A stretch of 64,000 bases of DNA from Citrobacter farmeri (lineage in GTDB: Bacteria; Pseudomonadota; Gammaproteobacteria; Enterobacterales; Enterobacteriaceae): assembly GCF_019048065.1 (NCBI RefSeq), contig NZ_CP077291.1, positions 682,001 to 746,000 on the forward strand, given 5' to 3'. This document shows positions 53,882 through 64,000 of this stretch, piece by piece. Numbering within the stretch: position 1 is the first letter of the stretch; the number at the start of each line of letters is the position of its first letter. A program made the position numbers and the translations under genes. Under the pieces are notes generated by a model, which was given only the letters and a program-made list of their open reading frames with translations, had not been told where the DNA came from and searched no databases.

Positions 53882-54853
53882 TTATTGCAGTTGCTGTTGA
53901 ATGGTGTCATACAAGCCCGGCGTCCACTCCGGGAATTGCGAGTAAACTTCGCGTGCTTTCTGGCGGAATGCTTCGGTATCCGGGTAAATAACTTCGACGC
54001 CTTCCGCTTCCATGCTTTTGAGCATTTCGGCGTCGCGTTCAATCGTTAATTTCTGGCTATAGAGACCGGCTTCATAACCCGTTGAATGAATCAATTCCAG
54101 TTGCTCAGGAGAGAGCGTACTGAAAAAGGCTTCGCCGCCAATCCATACCGAGGTGTTGGTCAGGTAATTGACCATTGACAGATATTTCGCCTGCTCAAAC
54201 AGTTTTTGCCCTTGCAGAACGGAAATTGGGTTTTCGACGCCATCAATCACACCCTGAGTCAGCGCAGGATAAACCTCCCCCAGGGGCATAGGCGTTGGGG
54301 TTGCGCCCATCGCCTGAATGGCTTTAATTTGCATCACGTTATTTGGTACGCGGATTTTCATTCCCGCAAGATCTTCCACTTTGCGAATCGGTTTTTTAGA
54401 AATAATCTGGCGGGTGCCATACAGATAATTGTTCATTACCACATGAATTCCTTTTTTCTTCAGGTCTTCATTTTTTTGACGAAACCAGTCGCTCTCATAG
54501 ATTTTGAATAGTTTCTGCGGGTCATCGGTCAGATAAGGTCCAAACAAAATACCTAAATCAGGTTCGTAATCGGCGAGGAAAGCCACATCGGTGAGTGTGA
54601 TAACGTTCATTCCCATCATGGCTTGTTCAGTCACATCTTGTTTTGACCCTAGCTGAGAGCTGGGATAGAGAACCAGCGTTATTTCTCCATTACTCTTTTT
54701 ATTCAGAATCTCAGCCCAGTAGCGCATCACCACGTCTAATGGTTCGCCTGGATTATTTTCGTATGCGACTTTAATAGAAAGCGGTTTAGCCTGAATGGTG
54801 AATGGCAGAAAAAAAGTACAAACAGTAATCAGCACGGCTATTATCTTGTTCAT
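53882..54853 (-). CDS. TRAP transporter periplasmic binding protein (DctP-type)
   Basis: 323 residues. Signal peptide at 1-22 (KIIAVLITVCTFFLPFTIQA, cut before KPL). The ligand-fixing arginine segment is KIRVPNNVMQIKAIQAMGATPTPMPLGEVYPALTQGVIDGVENP, the family core with RVP and the EVYPALxxGxIDGxE loop. It captures the substrate for DctQM. First gene of the operon and 170 bp downstream of lgoR, in the same orientation. Confidence 0.88.
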   Translation of the reverse strand: MNKIIAVLITVCTFFLPFTIQAKPLSIKVAYENNPGEPLDVVMRYWAEILNKKSNGEITLVLYPSSQLGSKQDVTEQAMMGMNVITLTDVAFLADYEPDLGILFGPYLTDDPQKLFKIYESDWFRQKNEDLKKKGIHVVMNNYLYGTRQIISKKPIRKVEDLAGMKIRVPNNVMQIKAIQAMGATPTPMPLGEVYPALTQGVIDGVENPISVLQGQKLFEQAKYLSMVNYLTNTSVWIGGEAFFSTLSPEQLELIHSTGYEAGLYSQKLTIERDAEMLKSMEAEGVEVIYPDTEAFRQKAREVYSQFPEWTPGLYDTIQQQLQ

Positions 54854-55024
54854 TTTCTACTTGCTCCCAGGGATCAACGAATAAAACCAACATTTATTCT
54901 GGCGGAAAAATTCATAGTGAATCCTGCCTAATCAGAAAGTAAGCAGAAAGTCATCATGGTGCTGTATGCGTTGTATGAAATCGTGCTCTTGCTAAAGGTT
55001 TGTTGTTTTTAATGTGTTTTTAAT

Positions 55025-55930
55025 TCATTCATTTTCTTGTCGGATGGAGCGGATCATCGATTGCTTCGCCGTATTCAGGTGATTTCGCAGCGCGAGAAGC
55101 GCGTCGAGATCGCTGCGGCAAATCAGCGCACTGAGGATGGTCATATGCTCATCAATAGCGATGATATTGCGTTGCTTAAGATCGCGTTCATCCCACTGGT
55201 AATGGAAATGGAATATCACCGAGATGATCTCAAGCGATTGATTAAAAAATATATTGTCGGCGGCGGAGAGCAGCAGCGCGTGAAAATCATGGTCTAACAG
55301 AGAGAACATACGGAAGTTGCTACCAACGCTGTCGCGCAGCATACGGTGGCGTTCCAGCAGCATTTTTGCCTGCAGCCAGCGCGGATCGTCATCCGGTAGG
55401 TTGAGAAAGTGTTGTAGCGCATGGGTTTCCAGCATCTCACGCAGCTCAAAAAGCTGTTCGGCATAAGACTGATCGAACTTTTTCATGCTCCACTGGCCGC
55501 GCTTCTCGCTCTGGATGAGATCGTAACGTCCAAATTTTAAAAGATATTCCCGAACCACCACCGGGCTGACGCCCGCTAACCGGGCCAGCTGAAGTTCAGA
55601 AAACGTTTCGCCAGCGCGAAGCTGGCGCTGGTTAATCATCGTATAAAACGCCTGCTCAAAGATACGGTTCTGTTCCGCCATGGAGGCGGTGGTGCAGGCA
55701 AAACCGTCATCATGCTCAGGGACACGGGTAATGACGTGGTCGTTGCCGACCAGGGTCAATACGCCGCATTCGCTGAGGTGGTTCAGCATGTGGCGCACGG
55801 TGGTGCGACTGATGTTGTACATCTCGGCTAAGGCGCTTTGCGACGGCAGCGGGGAAGGAAGATGACCGCGCGCCATATCATCGATCACCTGGTTAATGAC
55901 ATTGTGACGTAAATTTTGCGAACGGCTCAT
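55025..55930 (-). CDS. lgoR: LgoR, GntR-family regulator of L-galactonate use
   Basis: 301 residues, closely colinear with E. coli LgoR (YjjM). Unusually it holds two winged-helix segments: residues about 10-70 (PSQSALAEMYNISRTTVRHMLNHL) and 95-150 (FSELQLARLAGVSPVVVREYLLKFG), followed by an FCD domain (DHDFHALLLSAADN). It activates lgo genes in E. coli when L-galactonate is present. Divergent from lgoD, with a 9-bp-armed dyad in between, and upstream of the TRAP genes. Confidence 0.9.
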   Translation of the reverse strand: MSRSQNLRHNVINQVIDDMARGHLPSPLPSQSALAEMYNISRTTVRHMLNHLSECGVLTLVGNDHVITRVPEHDDGFACTTASMAEQNRIFEQAFYTMINQRQLRAGETFSELQLARLAGVSPVVVREYLLKFGRYDLIQSEKRGQWSMKKFDQSYAEQLFELREMLETHALQHFLNLPDDDPRWLQAKMLLERHRMLRDSVGSNFRMFSLLDHDFHALLLSAADNIFFNQSLEIISVIFHFHYQWDERDLKQRNIIAIDEHMTILSALICRSDLDALLALRNHLNTAKQSMIRSIRQENE

Positions 55931-55948
55931 CGGGATCTCCTTTTGGCT

Positions 55949-55980
55949 GCATTAAAACCCGATTTAAAACATTTTAATGC
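55949..55980. promoter_or_regulatory. LgoR operator candidate
   Basis: GCATTAAAA (55949-55957) and TTTTAATGC (55972-55980) are exact inverted repeats around 14 bp, which itself contains TTTAAAA. It lies between lgoR and lgoD, about 90 bp before the lgoD ATG. Confidence 0.55.
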
Positions 55981-56069
55981 GCAGGGTTTCACAAATTAGC
56001 TTTCTCGTTACGCGGCTATTTCTATTTTCATCAATATCTGAAGCAACAAAGAAACAGGAGCGCCTAACG

Positions 56070-57092
56070 ATGTCCACAATGAATATGTTGATTTGCCAGG
56101 AACCCAAAAAATTAATTCATGAGAAACGCGACATTCCGATTCCGGAAAAACATGAAGCATTAATTAAAATTAAGTCTGTCGGGATATGTGGAACCGATAT
56201 TCATGCCTGGGGAGGTAATCAACCTTTTTTCAGTTATCCACGCGTGTTAGGCCATGAAATATGTGGGGATATAGTGACGCTCGGCGAGAAGGTAACGCAG
56301 TTTAAAGTGGGTCAGCAGGTGGCGGTGATCCCCTACGTTGCGTGCCAGCGGTGTCCGGCGTGTCTGGGGGGACGAACGAACTGTTGCGAGAAGATCTCCG
56401 TGATCGGCGTGCATCAGGACGGAGGTTTTAGCGAATATCTCTGCGTTCCGGAAACCAACCTGTTGCTGGCAGAAGGAATTGATCCTCAGGCGGCAGCGTT
56501 GATCGAGCCTTACGCGATTAGCGCACATGCGGTGCGACGGGCCGCGATCGTGCCGGGCGAGCAGGTACTGGTCGTCGGAGCCGGACCGATTGGGATCGGG
56601 GCGGCGGCGATTGCGAAAGCAGAGGGTGCACAGGTGGTGGTTGCAGATACCAGTAGCGCTCGTCGCGAACACGTGGCTTCCCGTCTCGGTCTGCCGGTGG
56701 TGGATCCCTCTGCCCAGGATTTTGAAGCCCTGCTTCGCGCGCAATTTGGCGGTTCACTGGCGCAGAAAGTGCTTGATGCGACGGGGAATCAGCATGCCAT
56801 GAACAATACCGTTAACCTGATCCGCCACGGCGGCAGCATTGTCTTTATCGGGCTGTTCAAAGGGGATTTACAGTTCTCTGACCCGGAGTTTCACAAGAAA
56901 GAAACCACCATGATGGGGAGTCGTAACGCTACGCCGGAGGATTTTGCGAAGGTGGGACGGTTGATGGCGGAAGGCAAACTAAGAGCTGAAATGATGCTTA
57001 CACATCGCTATCCGTTTAGCCAACTTGCGGAGATCTTCGAACACGATGTGATTAACAACCGGGCGTTAATCAAAGGTGTGATTACGTTCTGA
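56070..57092 (+). CDS. lgoD: LgoD, L-galactonate 5-dehydrogenase
   Basis: 340 residues from the ATG at 56070 after CAGGAG, the same length as E. coli LgoD. Zinc alcohol dehydrogenase: catalytic zinc site in GICGTDIHAWGG and GHEICGDIV, structural zinc in CQRCPACLGGRTNCC, NAD loop VLVVGAGPIGIGAAAIA. It oxidises L-galactonate to D-tagaturonate, which enters the hexuronate route through UxaB/UxaA. In E. coli its permease is LgoT; here none is present and a TRAP operon sits across lgoR. Confidence 0.92.
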   Translation: MSTMNMLICQEPKKLIHEKRDIPIPEKHEALIKIKSVGICGTDIHAWGGNQPFFSYPRVLGHEICGDIVTLGEKVTQFKVGQQVAVIPYVACQRCPACLGGRTNCCEKISVIGVHQDGGFSEYLCVPETNLLLAEGIDPQAAALIEPYAISAHAVRRAAIVPGEQVLVVGAGPIGIGAAAIAKAEGAQVVVADTSSARREHVASRLGLPVVDPSAQDFEALLRAQFGGSLAQKVLDATGNQHAMNNTVNLIRHGGSIVFIGLFKGDLQFSDPEFHKKETTMMGSRNATPEDFAKVGRLMAEGKLRAEMMLTHRYPFSQLAEIFEHDVINNRALIKGVITF

Positions 57093-57103
57093 CGATTGCC
57101 ATG

Positions 57104-57139
57104 CAGCGCCCGGAGTGGTGTTGGGCGCTGTTTTTTTTT
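57104..57139 (+). terminator. Strong terminator after lgoD
   Basis: CAGCGCCC (57104-57111) pairs with GGGCGCTG (57123-57130) and is followed by nine T residues. It separates converging lgoD and opgB. Confidence 0.88.
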
Positions 57140-57150
57140 ATTTCCTGTGG

Positions 57151-59442
57151 TCAGCCCTGGGCGCTGACCACTTTGATTTCAACCATCCCGATCCCCAGCT
57201 TACGCGGCGAGTGGCCGAGGATGTTACCCTCGTTGGTCGAGGCCGGATCGGGCGGGACAATCACCAGCGTATCCGCATCCGTCGGGTTGTCGAAGTGCAG
57301 CGTGGTGGTGGTGACATCGTGACTTAACACCAGCGTCTGTTCTTCTTTTCCTACACGCACCGGAATCGGGCGATTGGCGTTGTTGCCAAAGGCTTTCGCG
57401 GTGATCACCAGGTCGAATTTTTTCGGTAGCGGCTGTTTGTACTCGATCTTCACTTCTTCCGCCAACTGCGCGTTGGACCAGCGTCCCCAGGATTCCGGAC
57501 GAGAAATCCCGCTGAACTGCTTCACCTCTTCCGGCGCACCCGCCACGTTGAAGACAAAACTGTCGGCTTTATAGCGGATGTCGTTGTCGACAATTTTCAG
57601 GGTATCGACGTTGCCTTTGTAGCGTTCCATGTCGATCACCGTGTCTTTAAAGGCCGTTTTGCCTTTCCACTGCGCTTTATCAACATGCTGAACGATTTGC
57701 TCTCCGCCAAGCTGACCCTGCGAGACGCACCAGTCGGTCGAGAGCGCCAGTTCCGGTGACCACAGCTGGCCCATCTTGTAGCAACGATCGACCCAGACGA
57801 AGTTATCGCGCGGGGCAAAATCGGCAAGCTGGAAGCGCAGTGGGGCTGAGTATTCGCTTTCCGGCAGCGGCTCGACGCGCTTCTCTGATACCCGCAACAG
57901 TAACGGCAGGCGGAAATGGCTGCCGGAGAAGGCAATCATATTTTTATCCCGGTCGACGGTGAAATCTTTCATCTCTTTCGGGAAGTTCCACAGACGAATA
58001 ATGTCCGGCTTCATGGCGAGGATCTTTTCTTTACTGTTAAGGAACACTTCCGACATCGACTGACCCGACAGGCTGCTGCGCCCCAGGCCGATAAAGTTAT
58101 CGCCGCCAAGAATATCTAACACCGTCGCGCCGTTATCCATCGTGTTACGTTTGATCGCCAGCGTCTCTTGCTGAGGCTTGTCGCCGCGGATCACGAAGAA
58201 CAGGTTGCTGCGATCCTGTTTGTTCAGGTATTTCCATGCGCTGTTGTTCATTGCCAGATGATCCGAAGAGACCACAATAACGGTATCTTTAAACCACGGT
58301 GAGGCTTTGATTTTATTGATAAAGGCCGCGATATTTTCCTGGCTACAACTGACGGCGCTAAAGGACTGGTTGGGTTTACCGTCGAAATCATAGCGTTTGC
58401 GCTGACAGGCACGCGAGATAAAACCATCCGGATGATGGGTATCGACGGTCAGGGTAAACAATGAGAAACGCTGGCCGGAGCGAGAGAGTTCTTCGAACTT
58501 TTTCCACGCTTCATCCAGGACCGTATCATCATAGAAGCCCCAATCGTTGCGATAATTTGGATCGGTGACAACGCTTTTTAGCTCTTCTGCGCCATACAGA
58601 TGATCGAAACCGTGGGATTTCAGGAACACGTCTTTTCCGGCAAAACGCAGGTTTGCACCCTGCACAAAGTAATTCTGGTAGCCGGAGTTTTTCAGGATAT
58701 CTCCAAGACAGATATTCTGCGGGAAGAAACTGGAGACCGATGCTGACGCATTACCTTCAAACGGCGCAAACAGGGGAATGCCGCACTGGGAGGCGACCAT
58801 CCCGGCGATGGTGTAGTCTGTACCGGGTAACTGCTGGGTATGGCTGAAATCCATACCTTCGTTTTTCAACGCGCCGAGTTCCGGAGTGAGTTCCGGGAAG
58901 GCCTCATTATCGAAATAGGTACGTTCCAGGCTTTCACCGTAGATGTACACCAGATTCAGCTTCGGGTTGGGTATTTTTTTTGCCGGTTCTTTATAGTAGG
59001 CCGCGAAATCGGGATCGCCTTCGCGGGTCTGGGATTTGACCAGCTCGCTGATCTGACGAAATGCCGGACTGGCATCGACAGAGCCCAGCGCCAACAGCAG
59101 CGCCAGCAGACTGTAACCAAAATGGTGAGGATGATGACGGCGACGACGCAGCACCCAGCCCAGCGAGCCAAAGACAGCCACGAGGGCCAGCGCAATGCCG
59201 ATACCCGGCAGAATGTATTTGCTGACACCGGCCCCTGTCAGGCTGTTCGTCAACGTGTAGAGTACCGCATCGTTAATGCCATCACCTGTGAAATAGTCGC
59301 TAGCGAATAGCGTGATATTCAGCACCACAAAAAGTCCCAGCACCGTCAGGGTGGCGATAAACCACCAGGTGTTGCGACCCGCTTTCCAGGCATAAATAAG
59401 TACAGAGGCAAGAAACAGCGCGATGGAGAGTAACTCAGACAA
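57151..59442 (-). CDS. opgB: OpgB (MdoB), phosphoglycerol transferase I
   Basis: 763 residues from a TTG start at 59442 ([18 protein letters not shown]), exactly the E. coli length and start codon type; GAGG is eight bases upstream. Three to four N-terminal membrane helices, then a periplasmic alkaline-phosphatase-like domain with metal and nucleophile residues in [25 protein letters not shown] and [11 protein letters not shown]. It transfers phosphoglycerol from phosphatidylglycerol to osmoregulated periplasmic glucans. Confidence 0.95.
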   Translation of the reverse strand: MSELLSIALFLASVLIYAWKAGRNTWWFIATLTVLGLFVVLNITLFASDYFTGDGINDAVLYTLTNSLTGAGVSKYILPGIGIALALVAVFGSLGWVLRRRRHHPHHFGYSLLALLLALGSVDASPAFRQISELVKSQTREGDPDFAAYYKEPAKKIPNPKLNLVYIYGESLERTYFDNEAFPELTPELGALKNEGMDFSHTQQLPGTDYTIAGMVASQCGIPLFAPFEGNASASVSSFFPQNICLGDILKNSGYQNYFVQGANLRFAGKDVFLKSHGFDHLYGAEELKSVVTDPNYRNDWGFYDDTVLDEAWKKFEELSRSGQRFSLFTLTVDTHHPDGFISRACQRKRYDFDGKPNQSFSAVSCSQENIAAFINKIKASPWFKDTVIVVSSDHLAMNNSAWKYLNKQDRSNLFFVIRGDKPQQETLAIKRNTMDNGATVLDILGGDNFIGLGRSSLSGQSMSEVFLNSKEKILAMKPDIIRLWNFPKEMKDFTVDRDKNMIAFSGSHFRLPLLLRVSEKRVEPLPESEYSAPLRFQLADFAPRDNFVWVDRCYKMGQLWSPELALSTDWCVSQGQLGGEQIVQHVDKAQWKGKTAFKDTVIDMERYKGNVDTLKIVDNDIRYKADSFVFNVAGAPEEVKQFSGISRPESWGRWSNAQLAEEVKIEYKQPLPKKFDLVITAKAFGNNANRPIPVRVGKEEQTLVLSHDVTTTTLHFDNPTDADTLVIVPPDPASTNEGNILGHSPRKLGIGMVEIKVVSAQG

Positions 59443-59714
59443 CGGACGATCCTCACAAATAGCCTTACGATAAGGCTCCAAACCAGGCGTTCGACTGACA
59501 GTTCAGCGTTTACAGAAAGTACAATGTAATGGGGTTGTCACTTAGCTGCAATTCTAGTGACATTTAATTACGTTGTTATTCAGAATTGGTTTAGATCGGG
59601 ACTTTTTTGATCGCCGTCACTTCCCGCCATACCTGGGATGCGTCATGGAGAAGGGTGAAAAGGGGCGAGAGACGCCGCGTCTGGCGAAAAACGGTCAAAA
59701 CGCGGCATCGGGGA

Positions 59715-60206
59715 TCAGGAAATAAAGTTCATCCCCTGTTTGAGCACCAGGTCGCAGGCTTTGGTTTTCACTTTTTCTGCGAGCGGCGTACTGCCGATAT
59801 TGTTCAGGTTAAGCTGCTGACCATCTTTGGTATTGAGCAGACCCTGAATACCGTCCAGATAGTTGGTATCCTGTTTTTGTTCGGTCGCGCCGAGACCCAG
59901 TTTATCCAGTACCTGGTTTTTCACATTTTCCGCATCGGTGACGGAAGCCAGTTTCTGCTTCGCACAGTACTGTAAAATCCCGGCGGCGTTATTCATATTG
60001 TTCGCACTCAGTGCCTGGTTGCCGCCATTTAGCAGACTGGTCAGGGAAGAGAGCGACGTGCCGCTTTGCGACGAGGTGGTACTCTGCTTGCTCAGTTCGC
60101 TGGCTGCGCTGGAGAGTGAGTCTTGCCAGGAGGCGGCGAAAGTATTGGCTGCGAAGCAGGCGCTGGCCGCGATCGCGCAGCACAGCAAACGTTTTGTCGT
60201 TTTCAT
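59715..60206 (-). CDS. yjjA: YjjA, DUF2501 secreted protein
   Basis: 163 residues (E. coli 164). Signal peptide KRLLCCAIAASACFAANTFA, then a Ser/Gln-rich stretch (SSAASELSKQSTTSSQSGTSLSS) and a helical domain ending LVLKQGMNFIS. Periplasmic or envelope protein with no known role. It lies 60 bp downstream of dnaC on the same strand, as in E. coli. Confidence 0.87.
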   Translation of the reverse strand: MKTTKRLLCCAIAASACFAANTFAASWQDSLSSAASELSKQSTTSSQSGTSLSSLTSLLNGGNQALSANNMNNAAGILQYCAKQKLASVTDAENVKNQVLDKLGLGATEQKQDTNYLDGIQGLLNTKDGQQLNLNNIGSTPLAEKVKTKACDLVLKQGMNFIS

Positions 60207-60266
60207 TGTGATTACTCGTGTATAGATCTTCGTTGAAGTATAGCGCCGCTCATTCTAAGAATGGTC

Positions 60267-61004
60267 TTAATACTCTTTACCGGTTACCCGACTGCGGAAA
60301 CTGTCCCAGTTGAAGATCACCCACAGGCTGTTGCCCAGTCGCATGCGATCCATTACGCGTTCACCCAACAGTTTGGTCATTTCTTCCATATTGCTGTTGG
60401 TGAGCATGCCGGTTGGGCGTTTTGAGGAGGAACGACGATCGACGATCTGGTTGATGATCACCTTTTCATAGCGCGATTCGGTTTGTACGCCGATTTCATC
60501 AATGACCAGTAGATCAACATTGCTCAGATCGTTCAGCAACTGTTCTTCGCTGGTTTGGCGATTACTGAAGGTTTCTTTCATCGCCGACATGATGTCCGCC
60601 ACGGTGATAATCAACACCGACTTCCCGCGCAGTAGCAGCTCGTTACAGATTGCCGCGGCCAGGTGGTTTTTCCCCGTTCCCGGTTTACCGGAGAAGATAA
60701 AACTGGCGATGTTGCCATCGAACTCTTCCACATACTGGCGCGCTTTGCTCAGCGCATTCATCTGACCTTCGCATTCAACATGATAGTTATCGAACGAGCA
60801 GTTCTGATGCAACGGACGAATGCCGGAACGGTTAAAGGTGCGCTGCATTTTCATCGCCCGATTTTCGCGAGCCAGCGCGGCGGCGCGAATTTCACCTTGC
60901 TCCTTCTGCCACGCCAGTAGCTCTTCACCCGTTTTGAACGCCGGTTCGATATGGGCTGGCATCATTTTTTGCAGACGTTTCATCAGATCGCCAACGTTTT
61001 TCAT
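60267..61004 (-). CDS. dnaC: DnaC, helicase loader
   Basis: 245 residues. Helicase-binding N-terminal part, AAA+ domain with Walker A GKPGTGKNH at 106-114, Walker B LLVIDEIGVQ and arginine finger region near VMDRMR. Loads DnaB onto DNA at the origin and at restarted forks. The sequence is nearly the same as E. coli DnaC. Two bases separate it from dnaT. Confidence 0.95.
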   Translation of the reverse strand: MKNVGDLMKRLQKMMPAHIEPAFKTGEELLAWQKEQGEIRAAALARENRAMKMQRTFNRSGIRPLHQNCSFDNYHVECEGQMNALSKARQYVEEFDGNIASFIFSGKPGTGKNHLAAAICNELLLRGKSVLIITVADIMSAMKETFSNRQTSEEQLLNDLSNVDLLVIDEIGVQTESRYEKVIINQIVDRRSSSKRPTGMLTNSNMEEMTKLLGERVMDRMRLGNSLWVIFNWDSFRSRVTGKEY

Positions 61005-61006
61005 GG

Positions 61007-61546
61007 TTAACCTCTAAAACCCGGTGGAATTTGATTATCTGGTTCGCTGACCGTGTTCACATCGCGCTTTGGCAGGCCACCGTTGCTCGCGCGACCGATC
61101 TGGACGCTGCGCGCCAGTTTTTGCTGCCACTGCACGTGATGAAAAACTTTGCCTTCTGCCTGCCAGTAGGCCACGAACGAGGCCAGTTCTTCGGCGGTGA
61201 CGGGCTCTCTCAACGCTACGCCCCACAGCGCGGCCTGCCGCTGAAAGTCGGCATCTGGCTGCCAGTCCGGATACATGGCGAATTTACCCAGCGGTACGGC
61301 GACTGGCACAGGCTGCGGTTCTTCATAAAACTGCGCATCCAGCGTCACATCGCTCCCCGGTCGGGCGAGCTTTTCTTCGAGCGCCAGCAGTTGTGCCAGA
61401 CGAGCGGGGGTTAGCGCATAAAAGGCCGGGGCGTTATTGGCAAACACCGCCACCGCGCCGCCTTCTGACTTCGCCAGCACCGTCTGATGATCGTGTAATA
61501 AGGCGTCAATACCAATGACGTCCGGGGTCAAAATTCTGGATGACAT
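61007..61546 (-). CDS. dnaT: DnaT, primosomal protein I
   Basis: 179 residues from the ATG at 61546, matching the E. coli start [10 protein letters not shown] and length; the frame extends upstream without homology. C-terminal DNA-binding part [30 protein letters not shown] core is conserved. Acts with PriA/PriB and DnaC in replication restart. Forms the dnaT-dnaC unit. Confidence 0.94.
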   Translation of the reverse strand: MSSRILTPDVIGIDALLHDHQTVLAKSEGGAVAVFANNAPAFYALTPARLAQLLALEEKLARPGSDVTLDAQFYEEPQPVPVAVPLGKFAMYPDWQPDADFQRQAALWGVALREPVTAEELASFVAYWQAEGKVFHHVQWQQKLARSVQIGRASNGGLPKRDVNTVSEPDNQIPPGFRG

Positions 61547-61642
61547 AATGTTTCTCAAGACCGACTGCAACCGAGAAGGGACACTGTTTCTATAGTAACA
61601 CACCGATGAGAAGGAGCGGCAGGGATGCACATGCCGCTGCGA

Positions 61643-62883
<1,241 letters not shown>

Positions 62884-63059
62884 GACTCGCCCTGGCTGAA
62901 AAGACGCGTTGCGTACTGTCGAATGACGAAAGACTCTTTTGTATCACGAAGCGCGCATTTTTTGGCTCCGATTGAGATCAATCTTTCTGTTGAAAAAAGA
63001 GCCAGCTATGCGGTTACCAGAATTTGAACCGCTCCACAGTTTTGCTAAATCGGTGAAAA

Positions 63060-63120
63060 GTGCAATTTTTGCCCACCTTTGCACCTTCTTTTTCTGTGCC
63101 TGCTTATCAAAAATGCAATT
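63060..63120. promoter_or_regulatory. TGCAATTT repeats upstream of pobA
   Basis: TGCAATTT occurs at 63061-63068 and again at 63113-63120 (52 bp apart), and GTGCAA (63060) faces TTGCAC (63079-63084) as an inverted pair. This sits 60-120 bp before pobA and may bind an aromatic-acid regulator. No regulator gene is visible in the window. Confidence 0.4.
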
Positions 63121-63154
63121 TGAAACTTTTATTCAACATTGATTAAACAAATAA

Positions 63155-64000
<846 letters not shown>

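Noticed and set aside
59443..59481. ATG-type upstream start of opgB giving 776 residues
   Set aside because: The TTG at 59442 gives the exact family length of 763 and has GAGG at the right distance.

Overview
This window is a chromosomal segment of an enteric bacterium (Enterobacteriaceae). Its backbone has the gene order known from about 99 min of the E. coli map: yjiJ, yjiK, yjiL, yjiM, yjiN, mdtM, yjiR, yjiS, a type I restriction locus, yjiA, yjiX, btsT, tsr, lgoR/lgoD, opgB, yjjA, dnaC, dnaT, yjjB, yjjP. The proteins are close to the E. coli versions but not identical, and there are many extra blocks. A Citrobacter-like or related genus is my best guess; the species cannot be fixed from the sequence alone.

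Layout. 1-1.3 kb: the 3' end of a type VI secretion vgrG followed by a MORN-repeat protein and a lectin-like protein. 1.3-2.1 kb: AT-rich gap and a small ribbon-helix-helix protein. 2.2-8.3 kb: yjiJ, yjiK, then a DUF3343-yjiL-yjiM set (predicted anaerobic iron-sulfur reductase with its activator), DUF2164 and yjiN. 8.3-11.9 kb: LysR regulator, dicarboxylate/amino-acid symporter and a second MetC-type lyase. 12-13.2 kb: mdtM. 13.5-31.6 kb: an 18-kb accessory catabolic island between mdtM and yjiR. It holds a LysE exporter and AraC regulator, a hexarate-type operon (IlvD/Edd dehydratase, FAD oxidoreductase, tartronate-semialdehyde reductase, HpcH aldolase, MFS, UxaA-family dehydratase) with its GntR regulator, and a second operon (SDR, degenerate SDR, MFS, enolase-superfamily dehydratase, mutarotase, second enolase-superfamily dehydratase, alpha/beta hydrolase) with another GntR regulator. 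31.6-36.1 kb: yjiR, yjiS and a MarR-HlyD-DUF2955 efflux set. 36.2-44.9 kb: an immigration-control region with an AT-rich orphan membrane protein, hsdR, a frameshifted hsdS, a long hsdM and a BrnT/BrnA toxin-antitoxin pair. 45-51.5 kb: yjiA, yjiX, btsT, an Ldh-family dehydrogenase, tsr. 51.5-57.1 kb: acetyltransferase, a TRAP transporter, lgoR and lgoD. 57.2-62.9 kb: opgB, yjjA, dnaC, dnaT, yjjB, yjjP. 63.2 kb to the end: the 5' part of pobA.

How genes work together. The hexarate operon would dehydrate an acid sugar, cleave it to pyruvate plus tartronate semialdehyde and reduce the latter to glycerate. The second operon has the parts of an oxidative, non-phosphorylating sugar route: mutarotase, dehydrogenase, lactonase candidate and acid-sugar dehydratases. 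Several divergent intergenic regions carry clean inverted repeats that are good operator candidates (GntR, MarR, LgoR, BrnA). The btsT upstream region has four octamers at an exact 20-bp period plus a consensus CRP site. The points I would follow up first are the oxidative sugar operon with its pseudo-SDR, the A7-tract frameshift in hsdS, the DUF3343-YjiL-YjiM set, the VgrG-linked module and the replacement of the usual L-galactonate permease by a TRAP transporter. All functional calls come from reading motifs and family resemblance; no database search was run.
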